Shown here: in pieces, positions 55,198 to 64,000 of the stretch
How positions within the stretch are numbered: position 1 is the first letter of the stretch
Layout: every line of letters starts with the position of its first letter
Assembly (NCBI RefSeq): GCF_900101265.1
Contig: NZ_FMZS01000017.1
Coordinates: forward strand, 62,001 to 126,000
DNA from: Massilia sp. PDC64
GTDB lineage: Bacteria > Pseudomonadota > Gammaproteobacteria > Burkholderiales > Burkholderiaceae_D
DNA length: 64,000 bases
Direction of reading: 5' to 3'
Made by a program: the position numbers and the translations under genes
Notes under the pieces: generated by a model
What the model was told of the DNA's origin: nothing
Databases searched by the model: none
The model's input: the letters and a program-made list of their open reading frames with translations, nothing else

Positions 55198-56643
55198 TTA
55201 CTGGCCGCAGGGGAGGTTCGGGAGATCAGTAAGTTGCCAACACCCTTCCATATAAACACAAGCTTGACAGCACGTACGCTGATCGATTGCCATAATGTGG
55301 CAACGTCGCATTCGACGATCCTGCACCACTTGATTGGCGCAATGATGGGGCTGCGTGTCGATAAAAACTGCACGCGGGTCCACTGATCGGACGCTGAGCG
55401 CAGATATACCAATATTTTGGCCGACAGCATGACATGCAGCCCATGCATGAAACTGACAAGGGTCGACACGTGGTGCTGCCAACAGGTAATGCGCTGCCGT
55501 TCCGGTGGCCATCAACCATTGATTTTGGTGTGGCTTAAGCTGCATAACCATACGTGGCCCAAGATCCGCGGCCCTTGCCGGCCCTAAAGAAAAGCCCGGA
55601 AACGTGTCGAGTGTCGCAATCTCAAGTGCTCCTCCTAACTCTGCCTCGCAAGCGGCGTGTAGTTCTGCCCCCTTGGCTTGCACTTCCATCAGATGCATCT
55701 CAAGTGTAAGCTGATCGTCCTCATCTTCGTTTGCAGAGCGAATTTTTGCATAGCTGAGGGGGATTCCCTCTTGATGACTAACTACTGTGATCAAAACACC
55801 ATCGTCTCGCTGAATGATTAGAGTGGGATAAACAAGGATTTGCGGTCGTGGTTGATAAAACGGACTGCCGGTTTGTTCGTAATGGACATGAAGACCATGA
55901 AACACGGCAGCAACTATGCCATGTTCAACATATTGCCTAAGCTGGGCAGGGCGTACGGGAAATGGAATATCTCTAGCCAGAACTGATCGATGGAGTAAGC
56001 TGAATAGCTCCTCTGCTCGTAACACATAATCGTCTAGGCGGAATATAACGATATCATTGGCACTGACCCTGCCGATGCAAAATGTGGTTACCGGCTCAGT
56101 AAAGACGACAAACCATGGTCCATTTGCCAACACAACACGAGGTGTATTATGTCCATACTTGTCTTTCATTGTTCTAACGTAGCCACAGACCTGAACCAAA
56201 TAGTCGTGCCATAGCTTAGTCACCGGTGACGTTTCATGAGTGTTATCGTCGAGTAGGTGCCGAATTCCGCCGACCATCAGGTCAATATCGGTTTCTCGCC
56301 GACCTGGCTCACGCGCAGTGATGTAGGGCTTGTCCCAAGCCTTCGCCTCAAATATCATTAGCGGAGCTTGCGTATCCTCGACGACTCCGACGTAGTCCAT
56401 GAAGCGAGTTGTCTCAGCCTTAATTCGTGCTTCCTCCAGTACATTCCCGCTCGCCCCTAATCGCCACCCCAACAGCTCGAGAAACCGATCCACGAACAAC
56501 GTTCTTGTGTCATGCTCATGAGGCGCATGAGGACCGGGACCGGCATACGGATCACGTCCGTCGCCTGCGACGATTTGTGTTACCTCCTGAATCAGATCGG
56601 CCAGCCCTATCTGAAACGCGTTGCGGAGCAAGTCCTCGTTCAT
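55198..56643 (-). CDS. PD-(D/E)xK nuclease-like protein with Cys/His-rich C-terminus (candidate defence protein)
   Basis: A 481-residue protein. Residues 45-105 resemble the N-terminal nuclease domain of type I restriction R subunits: RTLFVDRFLELLGWR, then FMDYVGVV (D83) and IFEAKAW (E99, K101), a D...ExK site. Residues 130-250 contain a predicted alpha/beta extension (PRVVLANGPWFVVFTE). The last 80 residues are rich in Cys and His (HHCANQ, RRCHIM, RTCCQACVYMEGC), perhaps a zinc site. Its ATG overlaps the stop of the upstream STAND-like gene (ATGA). Lower GC than the chromosome suggests transfer. Function is inferred from motif and context. Confidence 0.72.
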   Translation of the reverse strand: MNEDLLRNAFQIGLADLIQEVTQIVAGDGRDPYAGPGPHAPHEHDTRTLFVDRFLELLGWRLGASGNVLEEARIKAETTRFMDYVGVVEDTQAPLMIFEAKAWDKPYITAREPGRRETDIDLMVGGIRHLLDDNTHETSPVTKLWHDYLVQVCGYVRTMKDKYGHNTPRVVLANGPWFVVFTEPVTTFCIGRVSANDIVIFRLDDYVLRAEELFSLLHRSVLARDIPFPVRPAQLRQYVEHGIVAAVFHGLHVHYEQTGSPFYQPRPQILVYPTLIIQRDDGVLITVVSHQEGIPLSYAKIRSANEDEDDQLTLEMHLMEVQAKGAELHAACEAELGGALEIATLDTFPGFSLGPARAADLGPRMVMQLKPHQNQWLMATGTAAHYLLAAPRVDPCQFHAWAACHAVGQNIGISALSVRSVDPRAVFIDTQPHHCANQVVQDRRMRRCHIMAIDQRTCCQACVYMEGCWQLTDLPNLPCGQ

Positions 56644-59600
56644 TGGATCAGCTCAGGCAGGCGGTAAAGTAAACGCCGTGCGGCTGGCCAGCCCGCGTCC
56701 ATAAAAATCTCAAGGCTATCGATCAATATAAGGCGTCGTGCCTCTACCTCGAAGATTTCCTTATAGTCCGCAAGGAAAATGCCGATCATTTGAACTAACA
56801 AATCAACACCCATTGATTCATGCTGGTAGCCATAACGAGTACCGCATCGCAGAAAATGAGCTGTTATATCAAAAACTCGTGCGGGGTCGACAGATATCAT
56901 CCGCTCAAGGAATTGCATTAGATAATAGGTTGTATGTGGGGTAGCATACTCCCCAATACGCTCAAGTAAATCGGCAGACTCATTAAAGAAACGAGTAAGA
57001 GCAAAACGCTCTTGTTCGGATAAATCAGCCCCGGCCGGACTCTTCGGCGTCGCAAATACTAGCGTCTGACAAGCTGTGTCGATCAGCTCTACGTTATGCC
57101 GCGCGTCCTCAACTTGCGATGCTGATGATTCGGCCCTGGCATGATATTCGGCCATTTTGGCATTAGCTGTATCAATAATGCTAGAAAGCAGTGCTAGTGC
57201 CCGTACACGAACCTGCGCATTCTCGTCATCAAGGTCACTCAGGCCTGTAACAACGGTGCGCCCAAGTGTTCGAACAATCCGCTGAAGTTCGCTCGAGTAA
57301 GACTCTGATTGAGCCATCCAGTTTTGCAGGACTTCTTTAGCGTCATTGAGACCGCATGTAACCCATAAAAACGAGAGCTCATCGCACACAACATTTCGGA
57401 TGCGTTTGATACGTTCAGGATTATTTTCCTCACGTCGCAACAGGTTCTGAATAATATTGAACGTGCGTTGAGGTGCCGTAAATAGGAAGTGCCCAAGAAC
57501 ACCACTTATTAGACGCTCTAGTACACCGAGGTTGGACTCATGTTCGAGCCGTTCGACCAGACGTTGCCAGAAGCCGTCGGGGTCGATCTTTGAAAATCTC
57601 ACAAGACGCAGCCCGGCTTGTAGACGGACCGCAGGGTGTGGGTCAGCTAGCAAAAGCTCAATGTCAGTCTGCAACTCCGTGTAGAGATCTGGCCGTTGGA
57701 TGAAGAGATCAAAAAAAGCTTGTGCAGCCTCGACCCGCGGCGCAGGTGAGGCCCAAGAAGCGCTGCGCTCGAAATCGGCCTCCGTTGTTTCGCCGACCTT
57801 TGGCGCTGTAGACCGAGCCGAGATATGGAGTAACTCCAGAAAACGTGGGGCCGGATCGTCCACGGGAACAACTGCACTTTTCAACGAAAGCAACTTCAGT
57901 TCGATAATTTTATTACAGGCTTGTCCAATGACACCTTCGCCGACGGTTCGGAGGTTGGGATGGATATCCAAGCCGCGAAGCGCTGCTCGAAGGGGTGCGA
58001 GAACAGTGATTATCTTTTCAAATGTTAAGTCTTGGGTAGTCTTGTCGTTCACTTCTAGACTAAGCGCTGCCTTGGCTTCCTCTATCGCAGCAATTATCGC
58101 GACGTTACTTGGATTTTCTCGATCAAGATCAGTTATCCAATAATAAGGTTCCGTTGCCGTGATTGATGCAGCGCCGATAACGAACTCTCTTTCGTTCGCC
58201 TCAAGTCCCTCCTTGGGGATACTAGCCATTTCTGCTCGCGCTGCTTCAGTGCGAAGATTTTCATATCCAATCGCAGTAAAGAGGCGACGTAAGACTTCGG
58301 CTCTCGCCTCAGTCGGGTACGTGTAGCCTGAAAAGTCGAGTGCAAGTGCAGCTTGCTCAAGCTTAATACGTTCGTCCTCAGGACGCTGAGTAAAGCCTTT
58401 GGCAATCACATCAATTGCGTCCTTACGGGTATCACTTAGCATTAGGAATGGCTCAACCGAAGCCGCGAATGGCCAGAGTTCATTTAACAGGTCGCCGTCA
58501 CGCTCACTCGTTGCCATAAATAGCCGAGCCCAGAACACCGCCAAGGAAGCAGTGGTGCAAAGCAGCCGAATTAGCTCTCGGCAATCAGATTCCGATGCTG
58601 CTCTCAGGCGGGCAACCAATTTAACGAGCAATATCTCTGCATCGCGGCTATAAGTGCTTTCAGGATCATGCGCCCAAATATAACTGTAGTCCTCACGGAC
58701 CCGAATCAAATGGCCTTTGATCGTCAGCCGGTAGTCGCGTGAGTCCTTGAGTGGATGCTCCCGGGCCACGTATCCTTCGACTGCGTTTGTTATTGCATCA
58801 ACTGCTTCCTTCGGGTGACGCTCAAGAAAGTCCGGAAAGTACTCGCTGAGTGAGTAGCGAGCCATATCATAGTCCTGCCGCGCATTGGACCTCAGGGGCA
58901 GGATTTGGCTGTCTCCTAACTGTGTTTCACGATTCTCTATAACACCAAACGCATAGACGTGGGCGAAAACCTCCGCAGTAAATTCGGGATCGATATCCCC
59001 GATTGCATCGATTTTGTAGCATAACGCTGGCACTTCTTCCGCTGCAAAGGCTTGCAGGCGCTCGGGAATAAAGAGTCTTTGTAGGAGCGCTCGCGACTCC
59101 ACAGAATTAGTTCCATACGTCTCAGCGACAAATGCGATCGCCGTGCGTACGATAATCCCTGGGTCGGACATAGACAAGCCGTAAGCTAAAAGCGCTCGCG
59201 CCGCCCTCCCTATGCCCTCGCGTAGGCGCTTTTCCCTCACACGTTCTGTTAGAAGGTGTAGTAAAAACCTAAGCGTTCCAGAGACCTTAGACGCATTCGG
59301 GGCGAGCGCAGCGGCGAATTCAGCCCAAGGGGCAAGCTCGATAGCACTTTCATCTTCAACTCGAACAGCGAGTGCGCCGCTAACGTGACTTGCGGTAGCA
59401 ATCGCGAGATCATCGTCAGCCGCAATTCGTTCCGCCAACCAAAGAACGTCATGGGCTTCAACTGGATGTACCGCACCGATACGACTAGCGGCGCTACGGA
59501 CGATTGGATCATTACCTTGGTCCGACACCAGACGGCCAATGGCCGTCCAAAATCGAGCGTGGTTGGTCTCAGAATTCCAGATCTCCTCAAGAACGAAGCT

Positions 59601-61514
59601 CAATGCTGGAGTAAGCATGAGCCCTAATGCGTCTTGCTTCGGGAAACGCAACGTACCAGAGACAAGACTACTTGGCTCTAGAAATACTCTAGCTGCCGCA
59701 AAGTCGAACAGGATGTGGTGGCGAAACTGTATCCACCGGTTACCTTCGACACGTATGAGCACGCCTTCCCGGCATAACGTGTCAATCATGACCGAGTCGG
59801 CGCTGGACGTTATGGCTGGAGCCCTTAATGCCCGCGCCTCGACCATAGCTTCAACAAGTTGCCTGAGACAGGTCTCGGCCACGAGCCCATGAACTTCGAT
59901 CCGATGTTGCCAGAAGAGCGTCAGTAACTCTACTTGGGATGACACATCGTTAAGAGAACTTTTTACGGATCCTTCAGCGACGAGTTCACTCAGCAACCGA
60001 GTATTAAATGGAACCTTTGCTAGGTCTCTGAGACGAGGGGTTGCATTCTCAAGAACAGAAGAGAGCGCAGGCGTTCCCTCTAGCAACCGATTAAATTCAG
60101 CGTCAGACCAGCGAGGAATCTCTACATGGCGGACATTCGCGAAAGCTGGATCAGTGAGCCCCTCGATTGGAGGTTTTCCTTTGAAGAGCTGTCGAAGGCG
60201 CTGCCCCATCCGGAGATCAAAACTTCTTATTGACGCGACAACACGCCAGCGGCCTGCGCGCTCGAAGACGCCCTCAATCAGGGCTCGAAACACGCCTTCG
60301 CCCCTCCCACCGCGTGTGGCGTCCAAGGCATCAATGATAAGCCAACCTGGGCCAGGGCCCTCCCATGCATCAAGTACATCAAGAATTCCATGCTCGAGCC
60401 GCAATTCTCGCGCAAGCCCTTCAAGCGTCTCGATGGAATAACGGTCGACAGCGAGCTCAAGAACATCATCCCCCCGTGCGCGGAGCGACCTAGCCAAGGC
60501 ATTTAGTACAGCGCTCTTACCGGCTCCTGGTTCACCAATAATTAATAGCGACTCGGCACTGGCCGCCGCCTCAACCGCAGTTTGGCAGTCGCGCTCAATG
60601 TTCACTGGTACCCCAGTTTCCGCTTCAATCACTTCGTATTGAGTTAGCGATTGCGCCACCATTTCCGAGTGGCGGCGTAGGGCCGCAATATCGGATTGGT
60701 ATCGCGTTGGCGCAGCCAAGCCAACTCCGCGGGTAGCAAGTAGCTGGCGAAACGTAACAAGGTCACCACCGCCGCGCCTAGTCATAAGCTCTTCGCAGAT
60801 TTCGCTTAGCCCAGTTAGGGCTGCGTGCTCGTCCTGATCGGGCCCTATTACATTCGCCAGAGCTGCAGACGCGGCAACTAAGTCTGCCCGTTCGATCGGA
60901 AGCACAACGATCAATCTTGCAAGAGGTTGGATTATTGTTGAATCAAAAGGAGCGGCTGTTACTTTCCCCCAAGCGTTCTGAACGCACTCCTCGAAAACCT
61001 CAAGTGCTCGCTGCTGTCCGGCGGTGAGACGGTAGCCACCAGGTTGGGAAATCAGCTGTAAGGCCTTTGGAAGGTCCAAGCGCACGGGAGCAGAGGTCTG
61101 TGGGCCAACGGCAAAGACCAGACGATCCTTCACCGGATCTAATGGTCGGTTCCAACCTAATGATCCGTCGCCATGTAGACATGTGTACCAGTGTCGAACA
61201 AATTGCTCAACGGTTTTCCCGAATGGACTTCGCGGTTCTGCTGACAGAGAGGCAGCGGTCTTTGCTTGGATCGCAATAAAACCGTCATTGCTCGTTCCTA
61301 CAAGCAAATCATCTACCGGGGCTTCGGTTTCAAATCGCAGCCAAGTTGGCGATGCGTCTGTAAGGCCCAAGCGTGCATCCAAACGTGCTCCGCTCAGAAT
61401 TGCCGCTGCAAAAAACGCTCCGAGTCTTTGCTGGAACAAAATTCCATTGGCTGTCGCCGCGCCTCCGCCACTTGGATCCATCGCATCGGAACTATTCAAC
61501 TCGGTGTCAGACAA
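56640..61514 (-). CDS. Avs/STAND-like NTPase with N-terminal nuclease-like region (candidate anti-phage protein)
   Basis: A 1624-residue protein in three parts. Residues 20-200 resemble Cap4/DUF4297-type nuclease domains: GILFQQRLGAFF, then FETEAPVDD (E62/E64, D68, D69) and AIQAKT (Q83, K85). Residues 320-450 are a P-loop NTPase: Walker A GEPGAGKS (327-334), Walker B WLIIDALDA (391-399), then RVVASIR. The remaining 1100 residues are alpha-helical with HEAT-like units (DPHPAVRLQAGLRL, NAQVRVRALALLSSI). This effector–NTPase–sensor order is that of Avs (antiviral STAND) proteins. The first codon in the frame at 61514 is TTG, with AAAAGG before it; the ATG at 61481 is an alternative. It is the first gene of a two-gene operon. 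Confidence 0.75.
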   Translation of the reverse strand: MSDTELNSSDAMDPSGGGAATANGILFQQRLGAFFAAAILSGARLDARLGLTDASPTWLRFETEAPVDDLLVGTSNDGFIAIQAKTAASLSAEPRSPFGKTVEQFVRHWYTCLHGDGSLGWNRPLDPVKDRLVFAVGPQTSAPVRLDLPKALQLISQPGGYRLTAGQQRALEVFEECVQNAWGKVTAAPFDSTIIQPLARLIVVLPIERADLVAASAALANVIGPDQDEHAALTGLSEICEELMTRRGGGDLVTFRQLLATRGVGLAAPTRYQSDIAALRRHSEMVAQSLTQYEVIEAETGVPVNIERDCQTAVEAAASAESLLIIGEPGAGKSAVLNALARSLRARGDDVLELAVDRYSIETLEGLARELRLEHGILDVLDAWEGPGPGWLIIDALDATRGGRGEGVFRALIEGVFERAGRWRVVASIRSFDLRMGQRLRQLFKGKPPIEGLTDPAFANVRHVEIPRWSDAEFNRLLEGTPALSSVLENATPRLRDLAKVPFNTRLLSELVAEGSVKSSLNDVSSQVELLTLFWQHRIEVHGLVAETCLRQLVEAMVEARALRAPAITSSADSVMIDTLCREGVLIRVEGNRWIQFRHHILFDFAAARVFLEPSSLVSGTLRFPKQDALGLMLTPALSFVLEEIWNSETNHARFWTAIGRLVSDQGNDPIVRSAASRIGAVHPVEAHDVLWLAERIAADDDLAIATASHVSGALAVRVEDESAIELAPWAEFAAALAPNASKVSGTLRFLLHLLTERVREKRLREGIGRAARALLAYGLSMSDPGIIVRTAIAFVAETYGTNSVESRALLQRLFIPERLQAFAAEEVPALCYKIDAIGDIDPEFTAEVFAHVYAFGVIENRETQLGDSQILPLRSNARQDYDMARYSLSEYFPDFLERHPKEAVDAITNAVEGYVAREHPLKDSRDYRLTIKGHLIRVREDYSYIWAHDPESTYSRDAEILLVKLVARLRAASESDCRELIRLLCTTASLAVFWARLFMATSERDGDLLNELWPFAASVEPFLMLSDTRKDAIDVIAKGFTQRPEDERIKLEQAALALDFSGYTYPTEARAEVLRRLFTAIGYENLRTEAARAEMASIPKEGLEANEREFVIGAASITATEPYYWITDLDRENPSNVAIIAAIEEAKAALSLEVNDKTTQDLTFEKIITVLAPLRAALRGLDIHPNLRTVGEGVIGQACNKIIELKLLSLKSAVVPVDDPAPRFLELLHISARSTAPKVGETTEADFERSASWASPAPRVEAAQAFFDLFIQRPDLYTELQTDIELLLADPHPAVRLQAGLRLVRFSKIDPDGFWQRLVERLEHESNLGVLERLISGVLGHFLFTAPQRTFNIIQNLLRREENNPERIKRIRNVVCDELSFLWVTCGLNDAKEVLQNWMAQSESYSSELQRIVRTLGRTVVTGLSDLDDENAQVRVRALALLSSIIDTANAKMAEYHARAESSASQVEDARHNVELIDTACQTLVFATPKSPAGADLSEQERFALTRFFNESADLLERIGEYATPHTTYYLMQFLERMISVDPARVFDITAHFLRCGTRYGYQHESMGVDLLVQMIGIFLADYKEIFEVEARRLILIDSLEIFMDAGWPAARRLLYRLPELIQ

Positions 61515-61929
61515 ACTGGGCCTTTTAAGAGAAAAAATCGGAGAATCGACGGCATGCTTCCGCTGGGATTGTACTTACATTCGGAACTTGACAGTCGAAG
61601 CAATGATGACTTGCGAGACTGCATAAACCTTACACGGGGAACGGTGCTTTGTGTTAGCTCACGTTTACCATCAACGGAGTCCGTTCGATTCAAATTCTTC
61701 TACTTGGACGGAATCGCTTAGGGCGCCCTGCTTCCCGTTCCTGAGCCGTTCAAAGTTACTCACAGATAATACTTCGAAACGACATTGTAAAGTTCATTTG
61801 GCTAACAAACTGGACAGGGCATGCATATCTGAAACGTCGTCCATTTGTCGGTCACACATTTGGCTGCTCTCAACAATCGCGGGCACCCAACGCTCATCAT
61901 CTGCAAGTCTTCAATCCGACAAGATTACC
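61515..61929. other. Gene-free right arm of the island and comM leader
   Basis: About 415 bases of mixed composition between the STAND-like gene and comM. It must hold the island operon promoter (minus) and the comM promoter (plus). I see no convincing ORF, terminal inverted repeat or attachment site. Similarity to the left comM fragment begins only at about 61917. Confidence 0.35.
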
Positions 61930-63456
61930 ATGAGCCTCGCCGTCCTCAGAAGCCGCGCCCTATCCGGCATGGAAGCACCGGCCGTCAGCGTCGAAGTCCA
62001 CCTGGCCAACGGCCTGCCGGCCATGCACATCGTCGGCCTTGCGGACGCCGAGGTGCGCGAGTCGAAAGACCGCGTGCGCGCCGCGTTGCAGAATTCCGGC
62101 TTCGACGTCCCGAGCCGCCGCATCACCATCAACCTTGCGCCGGCGGAACTCCCCAAGGAGTCGGGCCGCTTCGACCTGCCGATCGCGCTGGGCATCCTGG
62201 CCGCGTCGGACCAGATCCCGGCCGGCGCCCTGGATGGCTACGAATTCGCCGGCGAGCTGTCGCTGTCGGGAGAACTGCGCCCGGTGCGCGGCGCGCTGGC
62301 GATGAGTTTCGCGATGCTGCGCCGGCACAACGACGACGATGCGCCGGCGCGCGCCTTCGTGCTGCCCTGGGCGAACGCCGACGAAGCGGCCCTCGTCGCG
62401 GACGCCGCCATCTACCCGGCCCGCTCGCTGCTGGAGGTGTGTGCGCACTTCGCCGCCAAGTCCGACGATGCGCGGCTGGCACGCTACCGTCCGGCTCCAT
62501 CCGACGATCCACCCGTGTACCCGGACTTTGCCGACGTCAAGGGCCAGCAGCAGGTCAAGCGCGCGCTCGAGGTTGCGGCCGCGGGCCTGCATTCCGTGTT
62601 GCTGGTCGGCCCGCCAGGTGCCGGCAAGAGCATGCTGGCCGCGCGCTTCCCCGGCCTGCTGCCCCCGATGTGCGAGGACGAAGCGCTGGAGACGGCCGCG
62701 ATCCAGTCGCTCACGGGCAGCTTCGCCCTCGAACGGTGGCGAAAGCGGCCGTTCCGCAGTCCGCACCACACGAGTTCCGGCGTGGCCCTCGTCGGTGGCG
62801 GCCAGGGGCCGCGTCCTGGAGAAATTTCGCTGGCCCACCACGGCGTGCTGTTCCTCGACGAATTGCCGGAGTTCGATCGCAAGGTGCTGGAAGTCTTGCG
62901 CGAACCGTTGGAAACGGGCGTCATCACGATCTCGCGCGCCGCGCGCCAGGCCGACTTCCCCGCCAGTTTCCAGTTGATCGCCGCGATGAATCCATGCCCG
63001 TGCGGGTGGCTCGGCCACCCGTCGAGCAAGTGCCGGTGCACGCCGGACGCCGTGCAACGCTACCAGGACCGCATTTCCGGCCCCCTCCTCGACCGCATCG
63101 ACATCCAGGTGCCGGTGGCGGCCATGACGCCGGACACGATGGCGCAACTGGCCGACGGCGAACCGAGTGCCGCCATCGCCGCGCGCGTCGCGCACGCGCA
63201 CGCGCGCCAGCTGGCGCGCCAGGGCAAGGCCAACCGGAAGCTGACGACGCGCGACATCGACCGCCACTGCCATCTCGATACCGCCGCCGAACGGCTGCTG
63301 GGCGACGCCATGCAGCACCTGCACTGGTCCGCACGCGCCTATCACCGGGTGCTGAAGGTGGCGCGCACGATCGCCGATCTCGCGGCATCCGATACGGTGC
63401 AGGCGATGCACGTGGCCGAGGCGATCCAGTACCGACGAGGTTTACGCGACCACTAG
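61930..63456 (+). CDS. comM: YifB/ComM family Mg chelatase-like AAA ATPase
   Basis: A 508-residue AAA+ protein. The N-terminal ChlI-like domain (about 1-190) has VEVHLANGLPAMHIVGLAD and INLAPAELPKESGRFDLPIA. The AAA core has Walker A VGPPGAGKSML and Walker B GVLFLDELPEF. A zinc-finger-like MNPCPCGWLG and SSKCRC follow, and a C-terminal helical domain ends the protein. ComM is a branch-migration helicase needed for integration of DNA taken up by transformation. The copy looks intact. comM is a known insertion site for islands in other bacteria, and here a degraded copy of its start lies 7 kb away on the far side of an island. Confidence 0.95.
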   Translation: MSLAVLRSRALSGMEAPAVSVEVHLANGLPAMHIVGLADAEVRESKDRVRAALQNSGFDVPSRRITINLAPAELPKESGRFDLPIALGILAASDQIPAGALDGYEFAGELSLSGELRPVRGALAMSFAMLRRHNDDDAPARAFVLPWANADEAALVADAAIYPARSLLEVCAHFAAKSDDARLARYRPAPSDDPPVYPDFADVKGQQQVKRALEVAAAGLHSVLLVGPPGAGKSMLAARFPGLLPPMCEDEALETAAIQSLTGSFALERWRKRPFRSPHHTSSGVALVGGGQGPRPGEISLAHHGVLFLDELPEFDRKVLEVLREPLETGVITISRAARQADFPASFQLIAAMNPCPCGWLGHPSSKCRCTPDAVQRYQDRISGPLLDRIDIQVPVAAMTPDTMAQLADGEPSAAIAARVAHAHARQLARQGKANRKLTTRDIDRHCHLDTAAERLLGDAMQHLHWSARAYHRVLKVARTIADLAASDTVQAMHVAEAIQYRRGLRDH

Positions 63457-64000
63457 GCGGCGGGCCGGCCGGCGCCGCTCGATGACGACCACGAGCAGCA
63501 ACGCCAGCACCTCGAAACTGCCACCGACCCAGCCCACGGCGCCTGGCGACGCATGGGCCACCGTGAACCCGCCGGCCAGCGCACCCAGCGAAAAGCCGGC
63601 GTACTGGAACGAGGCGTTCAGCGACAGCACGACGGGCGCCAGCGCCACGCCGCTGCGGTTGACGAGGCTGTTCTGCTGGGCCGGATAAAAGCCCCACGTA
63701 GCGAGGCCCCACAACACGACGCCCGGCAACAGCAGGCCGAGCGGCCAGTGGCCGAAGCCCGCCATCGCGGCGAGGTAGTAGAACGATGCGGCCAGCAGCA
63801 GCAACGCGGGCACGACGACGTTGAAGGAACCGAACCGGTCCGTGGCCCGTCCACCAAGTGCGAGCCCGACGGCGGCCGCCACGCCCCACAGCAGCAGGAC
63901 GCCGCTCATCCCCTCGGCCGGCATGTCCGCCACGAGTTTCAGATACGGCGCCAGGTAGGTCAGCACGGCATAGGTGCCGGTACCCCACAGCAGGGTCACG
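63442..64000 (-). CDS. MFS transporter, C-terminal part
   Basis: The window ends inside this gene; about 186 C-terminal residues are present. Six hydrophobic segments are visible (for example GVLLLWGVAAAVGLALG, VVPALLLLAASFYYLAAMAG, LGLLLPGVVLWGLATWGFYP), with the loop GGRATDRFG typical of the major facilitator superfamily. It resembles the arabinose-efflux/DHA1 group. The substrate is unknown. Its 3' end overlaps the convergent comM 3' end by 15 bases. Confidence 0.85.
   Translation of the reverse strand, partial: VTLLWGTGTYAVLTYLAPYLKLVADMPAEGMSGVLLLWGVAAAVGLALGGRATDRFGSFNVVVPALLLLAASFYYLAAMAGFGHWPLGLLLPGVVLWGLATWGFYPAQQNSLVNRSGVALAPVVLSLNASFQYAGFSLGALAGGFTVAHASPGAVGWVGGSFEVLALLLVVVIERRRPARRLVVA

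Overview
The window is a high-GC stretch of a betaproteobacterial chromosome, most likely Oxalobacteraceae and close to Massilia. I infer this from gene order (argS–SPOR–dsbA, birA–coaX–SPOR, mreBCD–mrdA–rodA–rlpA, gatCAB, metXW, gshB–EIIA–ptsH–ptsI, glnK–amtB–ubiK) and from the protein sequences, not from any search. Most genes are ordinary housekeeping genes; about 10 kb is accessory.

Layout. 1–2762 (minus): rsmB, a DUF4390 gene and the 5' part of a NtrY-type kinase. 2948–9179 (plus): argS, an FtsN-like SPOR protein, dsbA, an SDR, birA, coaX and a second SPOR protein. 9279–13590 (minus): a stand-alone lpxD and a large TonB-dependent receptor with a long, palindrome-rich upstream region. 14094–21181 (minus): the rod-shape operon mreB-mreC-mreD-mrdA-rodA-rlpA. 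21490–24777 (plus): gatCAB. 24876–26214: a divergent tetR/GST pair. 26216–29464 (minus): four genes coupled by 4-bp overlaps (small membrane protein, Lgt-family protein, Sel1 lipoprotein, radical SAM enzyme of the tetraether-synthase type). 29510–34055 (minus): pyrE, read in frame from a truncated MEDS-PAS sensor, then an intact MEDS-PAS-PAS hybrid histidine kinase. 34222–41533 (plus): xth and a 2129-residue Ig-like repeat protein. 41541–50987: a pseudouridine synthase, an M48 protease, metXW, a PTS without visible permease, and gshA/gshB with a methyltransferase between them. 51126–53775 (minus): a TorF-type porin–glnK–amtB operon with good sigma-54 and NtrC sites. 54043 onward: ubiK, a small membrane protein, then an accessory island.

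The island (about 54.76–61.93 kb) has visibly lower GC than its surroundings. Its left edge carries a decayed copy of the start of comM and its right edge the intact comM. It holds two overlapping genes: a 1624-residue protein with an N-terminal PD-(D/E)xK-like region, a P-loop NTPase and a long helical-repeat C-terminus (Avs/STAND-like), and a 481-residue protein with a type I restriction R-subunit-like nuclease motif and a Cys/His-rich tail. This is my best candidate for an undescribed defence system.

Other notable points are the radical SAM/Lgt-like operon (possible lipid chemistry), the continuous reading frame joining a sensor module to PyrE, the operator-like palindromes before the TonB receptor, and an inverted repeat that overlaps the start codon of the Ig-repeat protein. 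I saw no tRNA or rRNA genes, CRISPR arrays or complete insertion sequences.
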